Position numbers and translations under genes: made by a program. Below are positions 53,489 through 60,741 of a DNA stretch of 64,000 nucleotides, one piece after another. This stretch comes from Bog-473 sp963788585. GTDB taxonomy: Bacteria > Actinomycetota > Acidimicrobiia > Acidimicrobiales > RAAP-2. The first letter of the stretch is position 1; every line of letters begins with the position of its first letter. The stretch lies in NCBI GenBank assembly GCA_963788585.1, contig CAWBHA010000004.1:62001-126000 (forward strand). The letters are read 5' to 3'. The notes beneath the pieces are model-generated. The model ran no database searches and was not told where the DNA came from. It saw only the letters and a program-made list of their open reading frames with translations.

Positions 53489-54529
53489 TCACTCCTTGGG
53501 TGGCAGCTCCCTGTTGGGTGGCCGGGCGGGGGTGGCCGGCGCGGGGGGTGCCGCCCCGTTCGGGCTGGCCTCGTTCATCTTTTCGTTGCGCAGCGTCGAA
53601 AGGAGGACCTCGGCCGCGCCCATCAGGCTGGTGGCCTCATAAGGCACGACGACCTTGGCGTTGTCTGAGGCCGCAATGTCCTGGAGCGCCCGTAACTGCA
53701 GGACGGCCAGCGTGTGCGGGTTGATAGCGACAGTGTCGATGGAGGTAAGCCGGGACGCCTCACCCTCGCCGCGCAGTTCGAGCGCCTTCTTCTCGCCCTC
53801 GGCTTGGAGCTCCAGCACCTTCATCTGCGCCTCGGCCCGCAGGATGGCCGACTGCTTGGCGCCCTCGGCTTCCAGCACGGCAGCCTGCTTGCGGCCACCT
53901 GCGCTGTTGATCGCGGCCTGCTGCTCACCCTCTGACTTCAGAATGGCGGCCCGCTTGTGCTGCTCGGCCTCCTTCTGCTCGGACATGGCCTGCACCACGT
54001 TCAACGGCGGGGTGATGTCGAGGATCTCAATTCGGTTGAGCCGCACCCCCCACTTGGCCGTCGCGTCGGCCATGTGGTCCTGCATGCGGGTGTTGATGGT
54101 CTCGCGCTCGGAGAGCGCCTGGTCAAGTGAGAGTTCGCCGAACACGGCTCGCAACGCCGTGCGCGAGAGCTGGTCGACGGCCAGCTGGAAGTCGTTGATC
54201 TCGAACAGGGCGGACTTGACGTCGATGACCTGGCAGAAGATGGTCGCGCTCACCTGCAACGAGACGTTGTCCTTCGTGATCACGGCCTGCTGGTCTCCGG
54301 TCATCGGGAACTCGCGCACGTCGACCTTCTCCATCCGGTCGATGAAGGGTGTGAGGATATGGAGCCCCGGCTGGTCGACCGCCTTGAATTCGCCGAAGCG
54401 CTTGACGACGCCGACACTCCCCTGTTGGACGATTTTGATGAATCGGGACGCGAACAACGTCACGATCCCGACGGCTGCCAGGGCGGCGACGATGACGATC
54501 CCCACAACTTCTCCGGCCGATGCCAACAT
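53489..54529 (-). CDS. SPFH/stomatin-prohibitin family membrane protein
   Basis: This 346-residue protein has an N-terminal transmembrane helix (VVGIVIVAALAAVGIVTLFA). The SPFH/Band 7 domain (about residues 30-215) contains QGSVGVVKRFGEFKAVDQPG, DVREFPMTGDQQAVITKDNV and WGVRLNRIEILDITPP. A long Ala/Glu coiled-coil follows (AILRAEAQMKVLELQAEGEK). Such proteins form rings in membrane microdomains and work with NfeD-type partners. The ATG at 54529 is preceded by AGGAGAGAGG. The upstream NfeD-like gene is the expected partner. The tail is Pro/Ala-rich. Confidence 0.93.
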   Translation of the reverse strand: MLASAGEVVGIVIVAALAAVGIVTLFASRFIKIVQQGSVGVVKRFGEFKAVDQPGLHILTPFIDRMEKVDVREFPMTGDQQAVITKDNVSLQVSATIFCQVIDVKSALFEINDFQLAVDQLSRTALRAVFGELSLDQALSERETINTRMQDHMADATAKWGVRLNRIEILDITPPLNVVQAMSEQKEAEQHKRAAILKSEGEQQAAINSAGGRKQAAVLEAEGAKQSAILRAEAQMKVLELQAEGEKKALELRGEGEASRLTSIDTVAINPHTLAVLQLRALQDIAASDNAKVVVPYEATSLMGAAEVLLSTLRNEKMNEASPNGAAPPAPATPARPPNRELPPKE

Positions 54530-54557
54530 GGGGTACCTCTCTCCTGAATGTGAGTGA

Positions 54558-54767
54558 CTAAGTATCGCTTGCGTAGACGACGAGCAGGCCGCGCTCGACG
54601 TCGGCGACAACGACATCGGTCCCCACGGGGATACTGGCGTCGGGGTCGAGGGGGATTGCCAGCCACTCCTCACCCCGGGCCTTGATCCGTCCGGGATGGT
54701 GCGAACCCTCGATCGCCTTGGTCACCAAGGCGGTGTCGCCAACCATTCCCTGGACGCCGTTAAGCAC
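54558..54767 (-). CDS. NfeD-like C-terminal (OB-fold) domain protein
   Basis: This 69-residue soluble protein starts VQGMVGDTALVTKAIEGS and ends VGTDVVVADVERGLLVVYA. That is the OB-fold of NfeD C-termini, without the membrane or protease part. NfeD OB domains bind SPFH proteins; the SPFH gene lies 28 bases downstream. GTG 54767 has TAGACT 6 nt upstream, and that box overlaps the end of the preceding hydratase gene. The short length is normal for the stand-alone version. Confidence 0.85.
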   Translation of the reverse strand: MLNGVQGMVGDTALVTKAIEGSHHPGRIKARGEEWLAIPLDPDASIPVGTDVVVADVERGLLVVYASDT

Positions 54768-54773
54768 GATCCC

Positions 54774-54779
54774 AGTCTA
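54774..54779 (-). promoter_or_regulatory. -10 box TAGACT of a probable leaderless promoter (NfeD-SPFH)
   Basis: TAGACT lies 6 nt upstream of GTG 54767 and just after the stop of the hydratase gene. Confidence 0.6.
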
Positions 54780-55562
54780 TTACCGCCCAATGAAGATGGG
54801 ATCTCGTTTTTCCACGAAGGCGGCCAGGGCCTCGTTGGTGTCCTCGGTCGAGAAGTTGAGGGCCTGGCAGCGGGCCTCATCCTCGACGGCCTGCTCCATG
54901 GACGCCGTGGAGGACGCGTGGAGGAGCGTCTTGGTCATCGACAGCGCCAGCGGAGGACCCGCCGCGAGCGTGGTGGCCCAGTCGTCGACGAAGGCGTCGA
55001 GCGAGGCCGCCGGCATCGCGCGGTTCACCAGCCCGATCTCGGCGGCCTCGACCCCGCTCCACATGCCTCCGAAGAGCGCGATCTCCTTCGCCTGCGCCAG
55101 GCCGACCAGCCGGGGCAACAGCCACGACGCGCCGTTGTCCAGGGACAGGCCGCGCCGGGCGAAGATCATCGAGAGCCGGGCAGTCTCGCTGCACACGCAC
55201 AGGTCGCAGCCCAACGCCAGCGACAGGCCCGCACCCACGGCTACGCCGTCCACCTTGGCGATGGTGGGCTTCGTCACACGGTGCAGCGCCAGCGCGACGT
55301 CACCGAGCCGGCGCATGCGCACGAGTCCGGCACGCTTGGCGTCCGTCGCCGGACCGTTGGGGTCGCCGAGGTCGGCGCCCGAGCAGAAGGAGCCGCCGGC
55401 GCCGGTGAGCACCATCACCCGGTCGTCGGGCGTGTCCTCGACCGCGAGGAAAGTCTCGAGCAACTCGCTCAGCATCTTGGCGTTGGCCGCGTTCTTGCGC
55501 TCGGGACGGTTCATCGTGACGGTGACGACGCCGTCCTTGCGCTCGACAATCAGGGTCTCCAT
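54780..55562 (-). CDS. Enoyl-CoA hydratase/isomerase
   Basis: This complete 260-residue crotonase-fold protein reads DGVVTVTMNRPERKNAANAK, then VLTGAGGSFCSGADLGDPNG (oxyanion hole), VDGVAVGAGLSLALGCDLCV and FARRGLSLDNGASWLLPRLVG, and ends KRDPIF. The Glu positions of the catalytic pair are replaced by Gln/Asp-like context, so hydratase versus isomerase is uncertain. The ATG at 55562 has TAGGGT 8 nt upstream; a GTG at 55568 is an alternative. It sits between yraN and the NfeD-like gene, an unusual insertion into this housekeeping block. Confidence 0.9.
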   Translation of the reverse strand: METLIVERKDGVVTVTMNRPERKNAANAKMLSELLETFLAVEDTPDDRVMVLTGAGGSFCSGADLGDPNGPATDAKRAGLVRMRRLGDVALALHRVTKPTIAKVDGVAVGAGLSLALGCDLCVCSETARLSMIFARRGLSLDNGASWLLPRLVGLAQAKEIALFGGMWSGVEAAEIGLVNRAMPAASLDAFVDDWATTLAAGPPLALSMTKTLLHASSTASMEQAVEDEARCQALNFSTEDTNEALAAFVEKRDPIFIGR

Positions 55563-55570
55563 GGCCACCG

Positions 55571-55576
55571 ACCCTA
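55571..55576 (-). promoter_or_regulatory. -10 box TAGGGT of a possible leaderless promoter (enoyl-CoA hydratase)
   Basis: TAGGGT lies 8 nt upstream of ATG 55562. Confidence 0.4.
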
Positions 55577-55588
55577 TGCGGCGAGCTT

Positions 55589-55936
55589 TCAGAACGCATC
55601 TTCGACGACGTGCAAGGACCCACCAAGCACCGCGGCGACGTCGAAACGGATCTCGTCCCAGGAGGCGGTCTGGCCGACGAGATACGCCGCCGCCACCCGT
55701 CGCAGCCGCAACTGCTTGCCCCGGGTCACCGCCTCCAGGGGGTGCCCCGTCGCCGTCCGTGCGCGCGCCTTGACCTCGCAGATCACCAGTGTGCGGCCGC
55801 GGGCACAGACCAGGTCGATCTCGCCGGCCGGACAGCGCCAGTTCTGCGCCAGCACGGCGTACCCCTTGGCCCGGTAGTACGAGGCCGCCTGCGACTCCCC
55901 GAAGCGACCGAGGGCGACGTTGCGGCGATCGACCAC
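55589..55936 (-). CDS. yraN: YraN (UPF0102) nuclease-like protein
   Basis: This 115-residue protein has a PD-(D/E)XK-like fold. GRFGESQAASYYRAKGYAVL is followed by CPAGEIDLVCARG and VICEVKAR, which supply the Glu, Asp and Glu-x-Lys of the nuclease site. The family is near-universal near rnhB/dprA in bacteria; its cellular job is not established. GTG 55936 is 32 bases after the DUF2469 stop. The length is typical. Confidence 0.93.
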   Translation of the reverse strand: MVDRRNVALGRFGESQAASYYRAKGYAVLAQNWRCPAGEIDLVCARGRTLVICEVKARARTATGHPLEAVTRGKQLRLRRVAAAYLVGQTASWDEIRFDVAAVLGGSLHVVEDAF

Positions 55937-55968
55937 GTCACCGGAACGGTCGGCCCCGCCCCGGCGCG

Positions 55969-56262
55969 CTACAACTCCTGCTCGGGCAGCCGTTCGATGT
56001 TCACGTCACGGAAGGTGAGCACGCGCACCTCGGGCACGAAGCGGGCCGGCCGGTACATGTCCCAGACCCAGGCGTCGCGCAGCTCGAGCTCGATACACGC
56101 CGGCGTCGTGTCGGACCGCACGTTCACCGAGACCTCGTTGGCCAGATAGAAGCGTCGCTCCGTCTCGATCACGTAGGCGAAGACCGGGAGGACGGCCCGG
56201 TACTCCTGGACGAGTCCGAGCTCGATCTCGGACTCGTAGCGCTCGAGGTCCTCCTCGCTCAC
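55969..56262 (-). CDS. DUF2469 family protein
   Basis: This 97-residue actinobacterial protein has EDLERYESEIELGLVQEYRA, YVIETERRFYLANEVSV and DAWVWDMYRPARFVPEVRVL. That is the complete DUF2469 pattern. Its function is unknown; it normally sits beside rnhB and yraN. The GTG at 56262 overlaps a TGA in the third frame (GTGA), suggesting the upstream gene originally ended there. As written, the rplS frame instead runs on across most of this gene. Confidence 0.9.
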   Translation of the reverse strand: MSEEDLERYESEIELGLVQEYRAVLPVFAYVIETERRFYLANEVSVNVRSDTTPACIELELRDAWVWDMYRPARFVPEVRVLTFRDVNIERLPEQEL

Positions 56263-56845
56263 GTCGGGCGGCCCGCGCGTAGCCGTCGGCGTCCTCCGTG
56301 ACGGCTTCGTCGCTGTCACCCGCCTCGTCGGACGCGCCGGACTCGGTGCCGGAGGACGGCGCCACGTCCACAATCTCCTCCTCGACCTCGTCCTCCACCC
56401 CGTCGTCCCCCACTTCGACGATGTCCTCCTCGACGAGATCCTCGTCATCGACGAGATCCTCGACCGCCTCGTCGGCCTCCGCGACGGCGGCCTTGCCGCG
56501 GGGGACACGCCGCTCCTTGATCTTGGCCGCCTTCCCGTGACGGTCGCGCAGGTAGTAGAGCTTGGCCCGGCGCACGTCGCCCAGCGTCGCCACCTCGATC
56601 TTCGCGATGGTCGGCGAGTGCACCGGGAAGGTGCGCTCCACGCCCACGCCGAAGCTGACCTTGCGCACGGTGAACGTCTCTTGGACCCCGCCACCCTGGC
56701 GCCGCATGACGGCGCCCTGGAAGACCTGCACCCGCTCCCGGCTGCCCTCGACGACCCGCACGTGAACCTTGACGGTGTCGCCGGGCCGGAACTCGGGGAT
56801 GTCGTCGCGCAGGCTGTCGCGATCGATCGTTTCGGTGGGGTGCAT
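56006..56845 (-). CDS. rplS: Ribosomal protein L19 with long acidic C-terminal extension; 3' end uncertain
   Basis: L19 bridges the 30S and 50S subunits. The core (about residues 1-115) has PEFRPGDTVKVHVRVVEG, VQVFQGAVMRRQGGG and RTFPVHSPTIAKIEV, with the normal end YYLRDRHGKAAKIKERR. A very acidic tail of about 75 residues follows (EDLVDDEDLVEEDIVEVG and similar), unusual for L19. After about residue 195 the frame overlaps DUF2469 by 257 bases and reads Arg-rich nonsense. The likely true end is the TGA near 56259-56261. This would need one missing base (or two extra) in the tail region, which I cannot place. ATG 56845 is certain from the start motif. Confidence 0.82.
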   Translation of the reverse strand: MHPTETIDRDSLRDDIPEFRPGDTVKVHVRVVEGSRERVQVFQGAVMRRQGGGVQETFTVRKVSFGVGVERTFPVHSPTIAKIEVATLGDVRRAKLYYLRDRHGKAAKIKERRVPRGKAAVAEADEAVEDLVDDEDLVEEDIVEVGDDGVEDEVEEEIVDVAPSSGTESGASDEAGDSDEAVTEDADGYARAARRERGGPRALRVRDRARTRPGVPGRPPGLRLRDRDGATLLSGQRGLGERAVRHDAGVYRARAARRLGLGHVPAGPLRARGARAHLP

Positions 56846-56861
56846 GGGGGGCGTCCTTCGG

Positions 56862-57701
56862 TCATTCCGGCCTGTCGGTCTGCTCGGTCTGCGCAGTGCC
56901 GGACGGAACATCGTAGCCGTGCTCGGCGAGGGCCCGCACGTCGCTGACATCGAGCGCCGACGCCCTGACCAGGCGCTCGATCAGATCCGGACGCCGCTCG
57001 GCCGTCCGCACAAGCGCCTGGCGGCGCCGCCACGCCGCCACCAGGCCGTGGTCGCCGGAGCGGAGCACTTCGGGCACCTCCCACCCCCGGAAGGAAGCAG
57101 GCCGGGTGTACTGGGGGTACTCGAGCAGGCCCTCGGCGAAGCTCTCGTCCCGCGCCGACTCCTCGTTGCCGAGCACGTCGGGCAGCAGCCGGGCCACCGC
57201 CTCTACCACGACGAGCGCGGCCAGCTCCCCGCCGGCGAGGACGTAGTCGCCCACAGAGAGCTCGCCGTCGACCAGGTGATCGGCGACCCGCTGGTCCACC
57301 CCCTCGTAGCGCCCACAGAGCAGGGAAAACCCACCGGACCCAGCTGCCACCGACTCCACAGCTCCCGCCGACTCCACAGCTCCCACCGACTCCACAGCCC
57401 CTGCCAGCTCGGCCGCCACCGACTGGTCGAACGGCCGGCCGCCCGGCGTCAGCAGGAAGAGGGGCCGCGGCAGGTCGGCGACGGCCTCGACGGAGCGGAA
57501 GAGCGGCTCGGGCATGAGGACCATGCCGGCGCCCCCGCCGAAGGGGCTGTCGTCGACCGAGCGGTGCGGGTCGACAGCGCCCCCGCGGAGGTCGTGGACG
57601 CGGACGTCGAGCGCGCCCGTCGCCACGGCGCGGCCCAGGATCGAGGCGCCGCAGTATCCCGACACGACCTCGGGGAAGATCGTGAAGACGTCGATCCTCA
57701 C
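56862..57701 (-). CDS. trmD: tRNA (guanine37-N1)-methyltransferase
   Basis: TrmD makes m1G37 in tRNA, preventing +1 frameshifting. The 279-residue SPOUT enzyme has RIDVFTIFPEVVSGY, then DDSPFGGGAGMVL. The knot segments are LLCGRYEGVDQRV and ELSVGDYVLAGGELAALV, followed by YTRPASFRGWEVPEVLRSGDH. A repeat insert, GAVES three times (about residues 101-118, DNA 57347-57400), lies just before the knot loop. It is not part of the usual fold. GTG 57701 overlaps the rimM stop. Confidence 0.95.
   Translation of the reverse strand: MRIDVFTIFPEVVSGYCGASILGRAVATGALDVRVHDLRGGAVDPHRSVDDSPFGGGAGMVLMPEPLFRSVEAVADLPRPLFLLTPGGRPFDQSVAAELAGAVESVGAVESAGAVESVAAGSGGFSLLCGRYEGVDQRVADHLVDGELSVGDYVLAGGELAALVVVEAVARLLPDVLGNEESARDESFAEGLLEYPQYTRPASFRGWEVPEVLRSGDHGLVAAWRRRQALVRTAERRPDLIERLVRASALDVSDVRALAEHGYDVPSGTAQTEQTDRPE
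57347..57400. repeat. Three 18-bp tandem repeats inside trmD
   Basis: Units start at 57347, 57365 and 57383, each with CGACTCCACAG in its core. They encode the peptide (G-A-V-E-S-V/A)3 in frame, so the reading frame is kept. Confidence 0.95.
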
Positions 57702-58192
57702 AGGTCCAGCAGCCCCTCGGGGATGTCGACGTCCACGGTGTGCGCGACCTTGTCGTGCGCGGTCACGAAGCGCAGCGGGATGAGCCCGCCCGACTCCAGC
57801 ACCAGCAGGTCGCTGGCGGGGTTGGCCTCCACGGCGGCCACACGCCCGAGCACGATGCCACCGGCGCCCGCGTCGCGGACCGACGCGCCCACCAGCTCGT
57901 GTACCCAGAGGGCGCCGGGTACGTCGAGCGCCTCGGCCTCCAGCTCGACGCCACGCAACTGCTCGGCCGCGGCGCGGTCGTCCACGCCGTCGAACTGGAC
58001 GATGAAGCGGCCACCACCAGCGACCGCCACCGCCGCACCGCCGCCGAAGGGCTTGGCCGACACCACAGCCAAGGGGCCGCGGGCCGAGGCGAGCACCGAA
58101 CCGGGCTCCAGCCGCTGGGTCAGGTCGGTCCAGAGGTCGACGACCACCTCGCCCCGCAGGCCGTGCGCCCGGGCGACGCGTCCGACGGTCAG
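57698..58192 (-). CDS. rimM: Ribosome maturation factor RimM
   Basis: RimM helps 16S processing and 30S head assembly. The 164-residue form starts LTVGRVARAHGLRGEVVVDL, needed for the N-terminal barrel. ALWVHELVGASV and ANPASDLLVLESGGLIPLRF make up the PRC-barrel part, and it ends near DIPEGLLDL. The nearest ATG/GTG/TTG in frame is GTG 58147, which would remove the first strand. The only fitting start is CTG 58192, eight bases after the khpA stop. This is a rare start codon, or a base may be wrong. The stop overlaps trmD (GTGA). Confidence 0.88.
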   Translation of the reverse strand: MTVGRVARAHGLRGEVVVDLWTDLTQRLEPGSVLASARGPLAVVSAKPFGGGAAVAVAGGGRFIVQFDGVDDRAAAEQLRGVELEAEALDVPGALWVHELVGASVRDAGAGGIVLGRVAAVEANPASDLLVLESGGLIPLRFVTAHDKVAHTVDVDIPEGLLDL

Positions 58193-58196
58193 GACC

Positions 58197-58614
58197 TCAG
58201 TCGTCGACGATGTCCACGCTGGCCTGGACGCCGTCCTTGGCGCCGGCCACGTTGACCAGGGTACGGATGGCCTGGGCGGTCCGGCCCCGCCGGCCGATGA
58301 CCCGGCCCATGTCGTCGGAGGCGACGTGGAGGCTCAGGCGGAGGCCGCCCCGCCGTTCCTGGCTGTCGATCACGACGGCGTCGGGGTCGTTCGACAGCGC
58401 CCGGGCGAGATACGTCAGGACCGCCAGCGGCGTCCCGCCGTCGAGCTCGTCGTCGTCGACCTCGTTGCCCTCGTCAACGTCGTCAACGTCGTCCAGCTCC
58501 TCGTCAACGTCGTCCAGCTCGTCCACAAAGTCGTCGTCGTCGACGTTGACGTCGCCCGCCACCGCCACCGCCACCGGTCTGGTTGATGTCGCCGGCTTCG
58601 TAGAGGTCGGTCAC
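58197..58614 (-). CDS. khpA: KH-domain RNA-binding protein KhpA with acidic N-terminal extension, frameshifted
   Basis: The C-terminal ~77 residues are the KhpA (YlqC) KH domain, with LAVLTYLARALSNDPDAVV and GRVIGRRGRTAQAIRTLVNV (GxxG loop). KhpA binds structured RNA and pairs with KhpB in cell-size and translation control. It is preceded by VTDLYEAGDINQ, a Gly run and an Asp/Glu-rich stretch encoded by GTCGTC/AACGTC repeats. One extra C in 58555-58557 splits the Gly run from the acidic part; removing it gives about 138 residues. GTG 58614 overlaps the rpsP stop (GTGA). Without the fix, translation could start only at GTG 58574. Confidence 0.85.
58463..58560. repeat. Imperfect GTC-rich repeats in khpA coding an Asp/Glu run
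   Basis: Repeated TCGTCAACGTCGTCCAGCTC-like segments encode alternating DELDDVDEELDDVDD on the minus strand. This is typical of slippage growth. Confidence 0.7.
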
Positions 58615-58895
58615 TTCGCCCTCGCCGCTGCGAACTCGTCCCAGGCGCCGGAGGTCTTCAAGAGACGCTCGACCCGCTCGGTCGGCGTGGCCCCGTTGAC
58701 CAGCCACCTCACGGCCTTGGCGTTGTCGATGTTGACGACGGCGTCGGGCTCGGACGTCGAGGAACCCCGAGGGGCGTACGTGCCCACGATCTCGAGGAAG
58801 CGCCCGTCACGCGGCGACCGGCTGTCCGCCGCCACCACCCGGTAGGTCGGCTGCTTCTTCTTACCCATCCGCACCAGGCGGAGCTTGACTGCCAC
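58611..58895 (-). CDS. rpsP: Ribosomal protein S16
   Basis: S16 is a 30S subunit protein needed for assembly. The 94-residue protein has VKLRLVRMGKKKQPTYRVVA and DSRSPRDGRFLEIVGTYAP, then a C-terminal WLVNGATPTERVERLLKT. GTG 58895 follows GGAGG about 10 nt upstream. It is the first gene of the rpsP-khpA-rimM-trmD-rplS operon. A strong hairpin (58971-58987) stands between it and ffh. Confidence 0.96.
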   Translation of the reverse strand: MAVKLRLVRMGKKKQPTYRVVAADSRSPRDGRFLEIVGTYAPRGSSTSEPDAVVNIDNAKAVRWLVNGATPTERVERLLKTSGAWDEFAAARAK

Positions 58896-58970
58896 GAACG
58901 ACTTCCTCCACTTCCCGTGAGGTTCCTGTTGGGGCGCTGCTTCTACTCGGGCACTTCCGAGAGCGGCCCG

Positions 58971-58987
58971 CCGGCGGAGAGCGCCGG
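58971..58987. terminator. GC hairpin (CCGGCG/CGCCGG) between ffh and rpsP
   Basis: A 6-bp perfect stem with a 5-base loop lies 43 bases after the ffh stop, without a following T run. It may end ffh transcription or attenuate rpsP. This is only a structural guess. Confidence 0.3.
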
Positions 58988-59029
58988 GTGCCAGGTCCCC
59001 ATTCTGCCAGATCAGCGAGGCGGGCGGGC

Positions 59030-60628
59030 TTAGCGCCCTTTTGGCGGGGTGACCCGGCCGCCCTTCTTCTTCTTCTTGGTTCCCTTGTTCTTGTTCACGT
59101 TCGCGGCCGGGCGGGCCGCGCCCCCCGGTGCCGGAAGCCCGGGGAACGAGGAGGGCAGTTCTCCGGAATCACCCATGAGCTGGGAGAGCATGTCGAAGTC
59201 CGGCGCGCCCGCACCCCCCGCTCCGCCGACTGCACCCCCCGGTCCGGCGAGACCGGCGCCGGCCGCCTGTTGGGCCAGTTTCTTGGCGGCGCGGCCGCTC
59301 ATCCCGGAGAGGTTCGGCATGCCGGGGAGGTTCGGCATGTTGCCCGACGCCATCCCCTTCATCATCTTCTGCATCTCCTTGAACTGCTTCAGCAGCGAGT
59401 TGACGTCCTGGATCGTGGTGCCCGAGCCCCGGGCGACCCGGCTGCGGCGGGACCCGTCCATCATCGAGGTGTCGGTGCGCTCGGCCGGGGTCATCGAGCA
59501 GACGATCGCCTCGACCTTGGCCACCTCCCCGTCGTCGATCGCCCCCGCGGCCTCGCGCATGTCCTTGGACATGCCGGGCATGAGGCGCATGAGCCCGCCG
59601 AGCGAGCCCATCTTCTTGACCTGGCGCAGTTGCGAGAGGAAGTCCTCCAGCGTGAACTGGCCCTGCATGAGGCGGCTGGCGCTCTTCGCCACCTCGTCGG
59701 AGTCCATCGTGCGCTCGGCCTGCTCGATAAGGCTGAGCACGTCCCCCATCCCGAGGATCCGGTCGGCCATGCGGTCGGGGTGGAAGATGTCGAAGTCCTC
59801 GAGCCGCTCGCCGGTGCTGGCGAACGCGATCGGCTTGCCGACGACGCCCTTGACGGAGAGAGCGGCGCCGCCCCGTGCGTCACCATCGAGCTTGGTGAGG
59901 ATGACGCCGCTGAGCTCGAGCGCGTCGTGGAAGGCCTTGGCCGTGGCGACGGCGTCCTGGCCGATCATGGCGTCGATCACCAGGAACGTGTAGTGCGGTT
60001 GCGTCGCCGCGGAGATGTCCCGGATCTGGTCCATCAGCTCGGCGTCGATGGTCAGCCGGCCCGCCGTGTCGATGATGCAGATGTCCCGGCCGAGTCGCCG
60101 CGCCTCTTCCAACCCGGCCTGCGCGCAGCGGACGGGATCGGTCGGCTCCGAGAAAACGGTCACGCCCGCTTGCTCGCCGAGGATCCGTAGCTGCTCGACC
60201 GCGGCGGGGCGCTGCAGGTCGGCACCCACGAGCAAGGGGTTGCGGCCCTGCTGCTTCCACCAGCGCGCGAGCTTGGCCGAGTTGGTCGTCTTGCCCGAGC
60301 CCTGAAGGCCGGCCATGAGGACGACGGTCGGCGGCCGCGACGCGTAGCTGAGTTTCAAGGTCTCGCCGCCGAGGACGCTCACCAACTCCTCGTGCACCGC
60401 CCTGATGACCTGTTGGCCCGGTGTGAGGCTCTTCGAGAGCGCCTCGGTGCTGACGCGCAGGCGGATGCCGTCGCAGAAGCGCCGGGCCACGCCGAGCTCG
60501 ACGTCCGCGTCGAGGAGTGCGGTGCGGATCTCCTTGAGCGCCTCGTCGAGGTCGGCGTCGCTGATACGGCCCTTGCCCCGGAGCCGCGTCGAGATCCGCT
60601 CCAGGCGATCGGACAGGGCGTCGAACAT
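59030..60628 (-). CDS. ffh: Signal recognition particle GTPase Ffh
   Basis: Ffh binds signal peptides and 4.5S RNA and docks with FtsY for co-translational targeting. The 532-residue protein has an N-domain of four helices (about 1-85), the G-domain with GLQGSGKTTNSAKLARWW, DTAGRLTIDAELMDQ and ILTKLDGDARGGAAL, and a Met-rich M-domain (about 300-440). The C-terminal tail is Gly/Ala/Pro-rich and then Lys-rich, as in Actinobacteria. The ATG at 60628 has TAATCT 9 nt upstream. Confidence 0.97.
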   Translation of the reverse strand: MFDALSDRLERISTRLRGKGRISDADLDEALKEIRTALLDADVELGVARRFCDGIRLRVSTEALSKSLTPGQQVIRAVHEELVSVLGGETLKLSYASRPPTVVLMAGLQGSGKTTNSAKLARWWKQQGRNPLLVGADLQRPAAVEQLRILGEQAGVTVFSEPTDPVRCAQAGLEEARRLGRDICIIDTAGRLTIDAELMDQIRDISAATQPHYTFLVIDAMIGQDAVATAKAFHDALELSGVILTKLDGDARGGAALSVKGVVGKPIAFASTGERLEDFDIFHPDRMADRILGMGDVLSLIEQAERTMDSDEVAKSASRLMQGQFTLEDFLSQLRQVKKMGSLGGLMRLMPGMSKDMREAAGAIDDGEVAKVEAIVCSMTPAERTDTSMMDGSRRSRVARGSGTTIQDVNSLLKQFKEMQKMMKGMASGNMPNLPGMPNLSGMSGRAAKKLAQQAAGAGLAGPGGAVGGAGGAGAPDFDMLSQLMGDSGELPSSFPGLPAPGGAARPAANVNKNKGTKKKKKGGRVTPPKGR

Positions 60629-60637
60629 TTGGGATTC

Positions 60638-60643
60638 AGATTA
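60638..60643 (-). promoter_or_regulatory. -10 box TAATCT near the ffh start
   Basis: TAATCT ends 9 nt upstream of ATG 60628. Together with the divergent TACCGT box of the FKBP gene it forms a short bidirectional promoter region. Confidence 0.5.
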
Positions 60644-60727
60644 GTGGTGCCGCTCCGGCGGTCCGCGGCGCCGCGGACCGCCGCGCTCCGTCCCCGACGC
60701 TGCGGCTCCACGGCCGGAGCGAACGGC

Positions 60728-60733
60728 TACCGT
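60728..60733 (+). promoter_or_regulatory. -10 box TACCGT of a probable leaderless promoter (FKBP lipoprotein)
   Basis: TACCGT lies 8 nt upstream of ATG 60742, with a GC-rich spacer and no Shine-Dalgarno. Confidence 0.45.
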
Positions 60734-60741
60734 CGCGGCCC

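Noticed and set aside
56298..56540. Ser/Thr-rich plus-strand frame opposite the L19 tail
   Set aside because: It is the mirror of the acidic codon repeat on the other strand, with no ribosome-binding site or family pattern.
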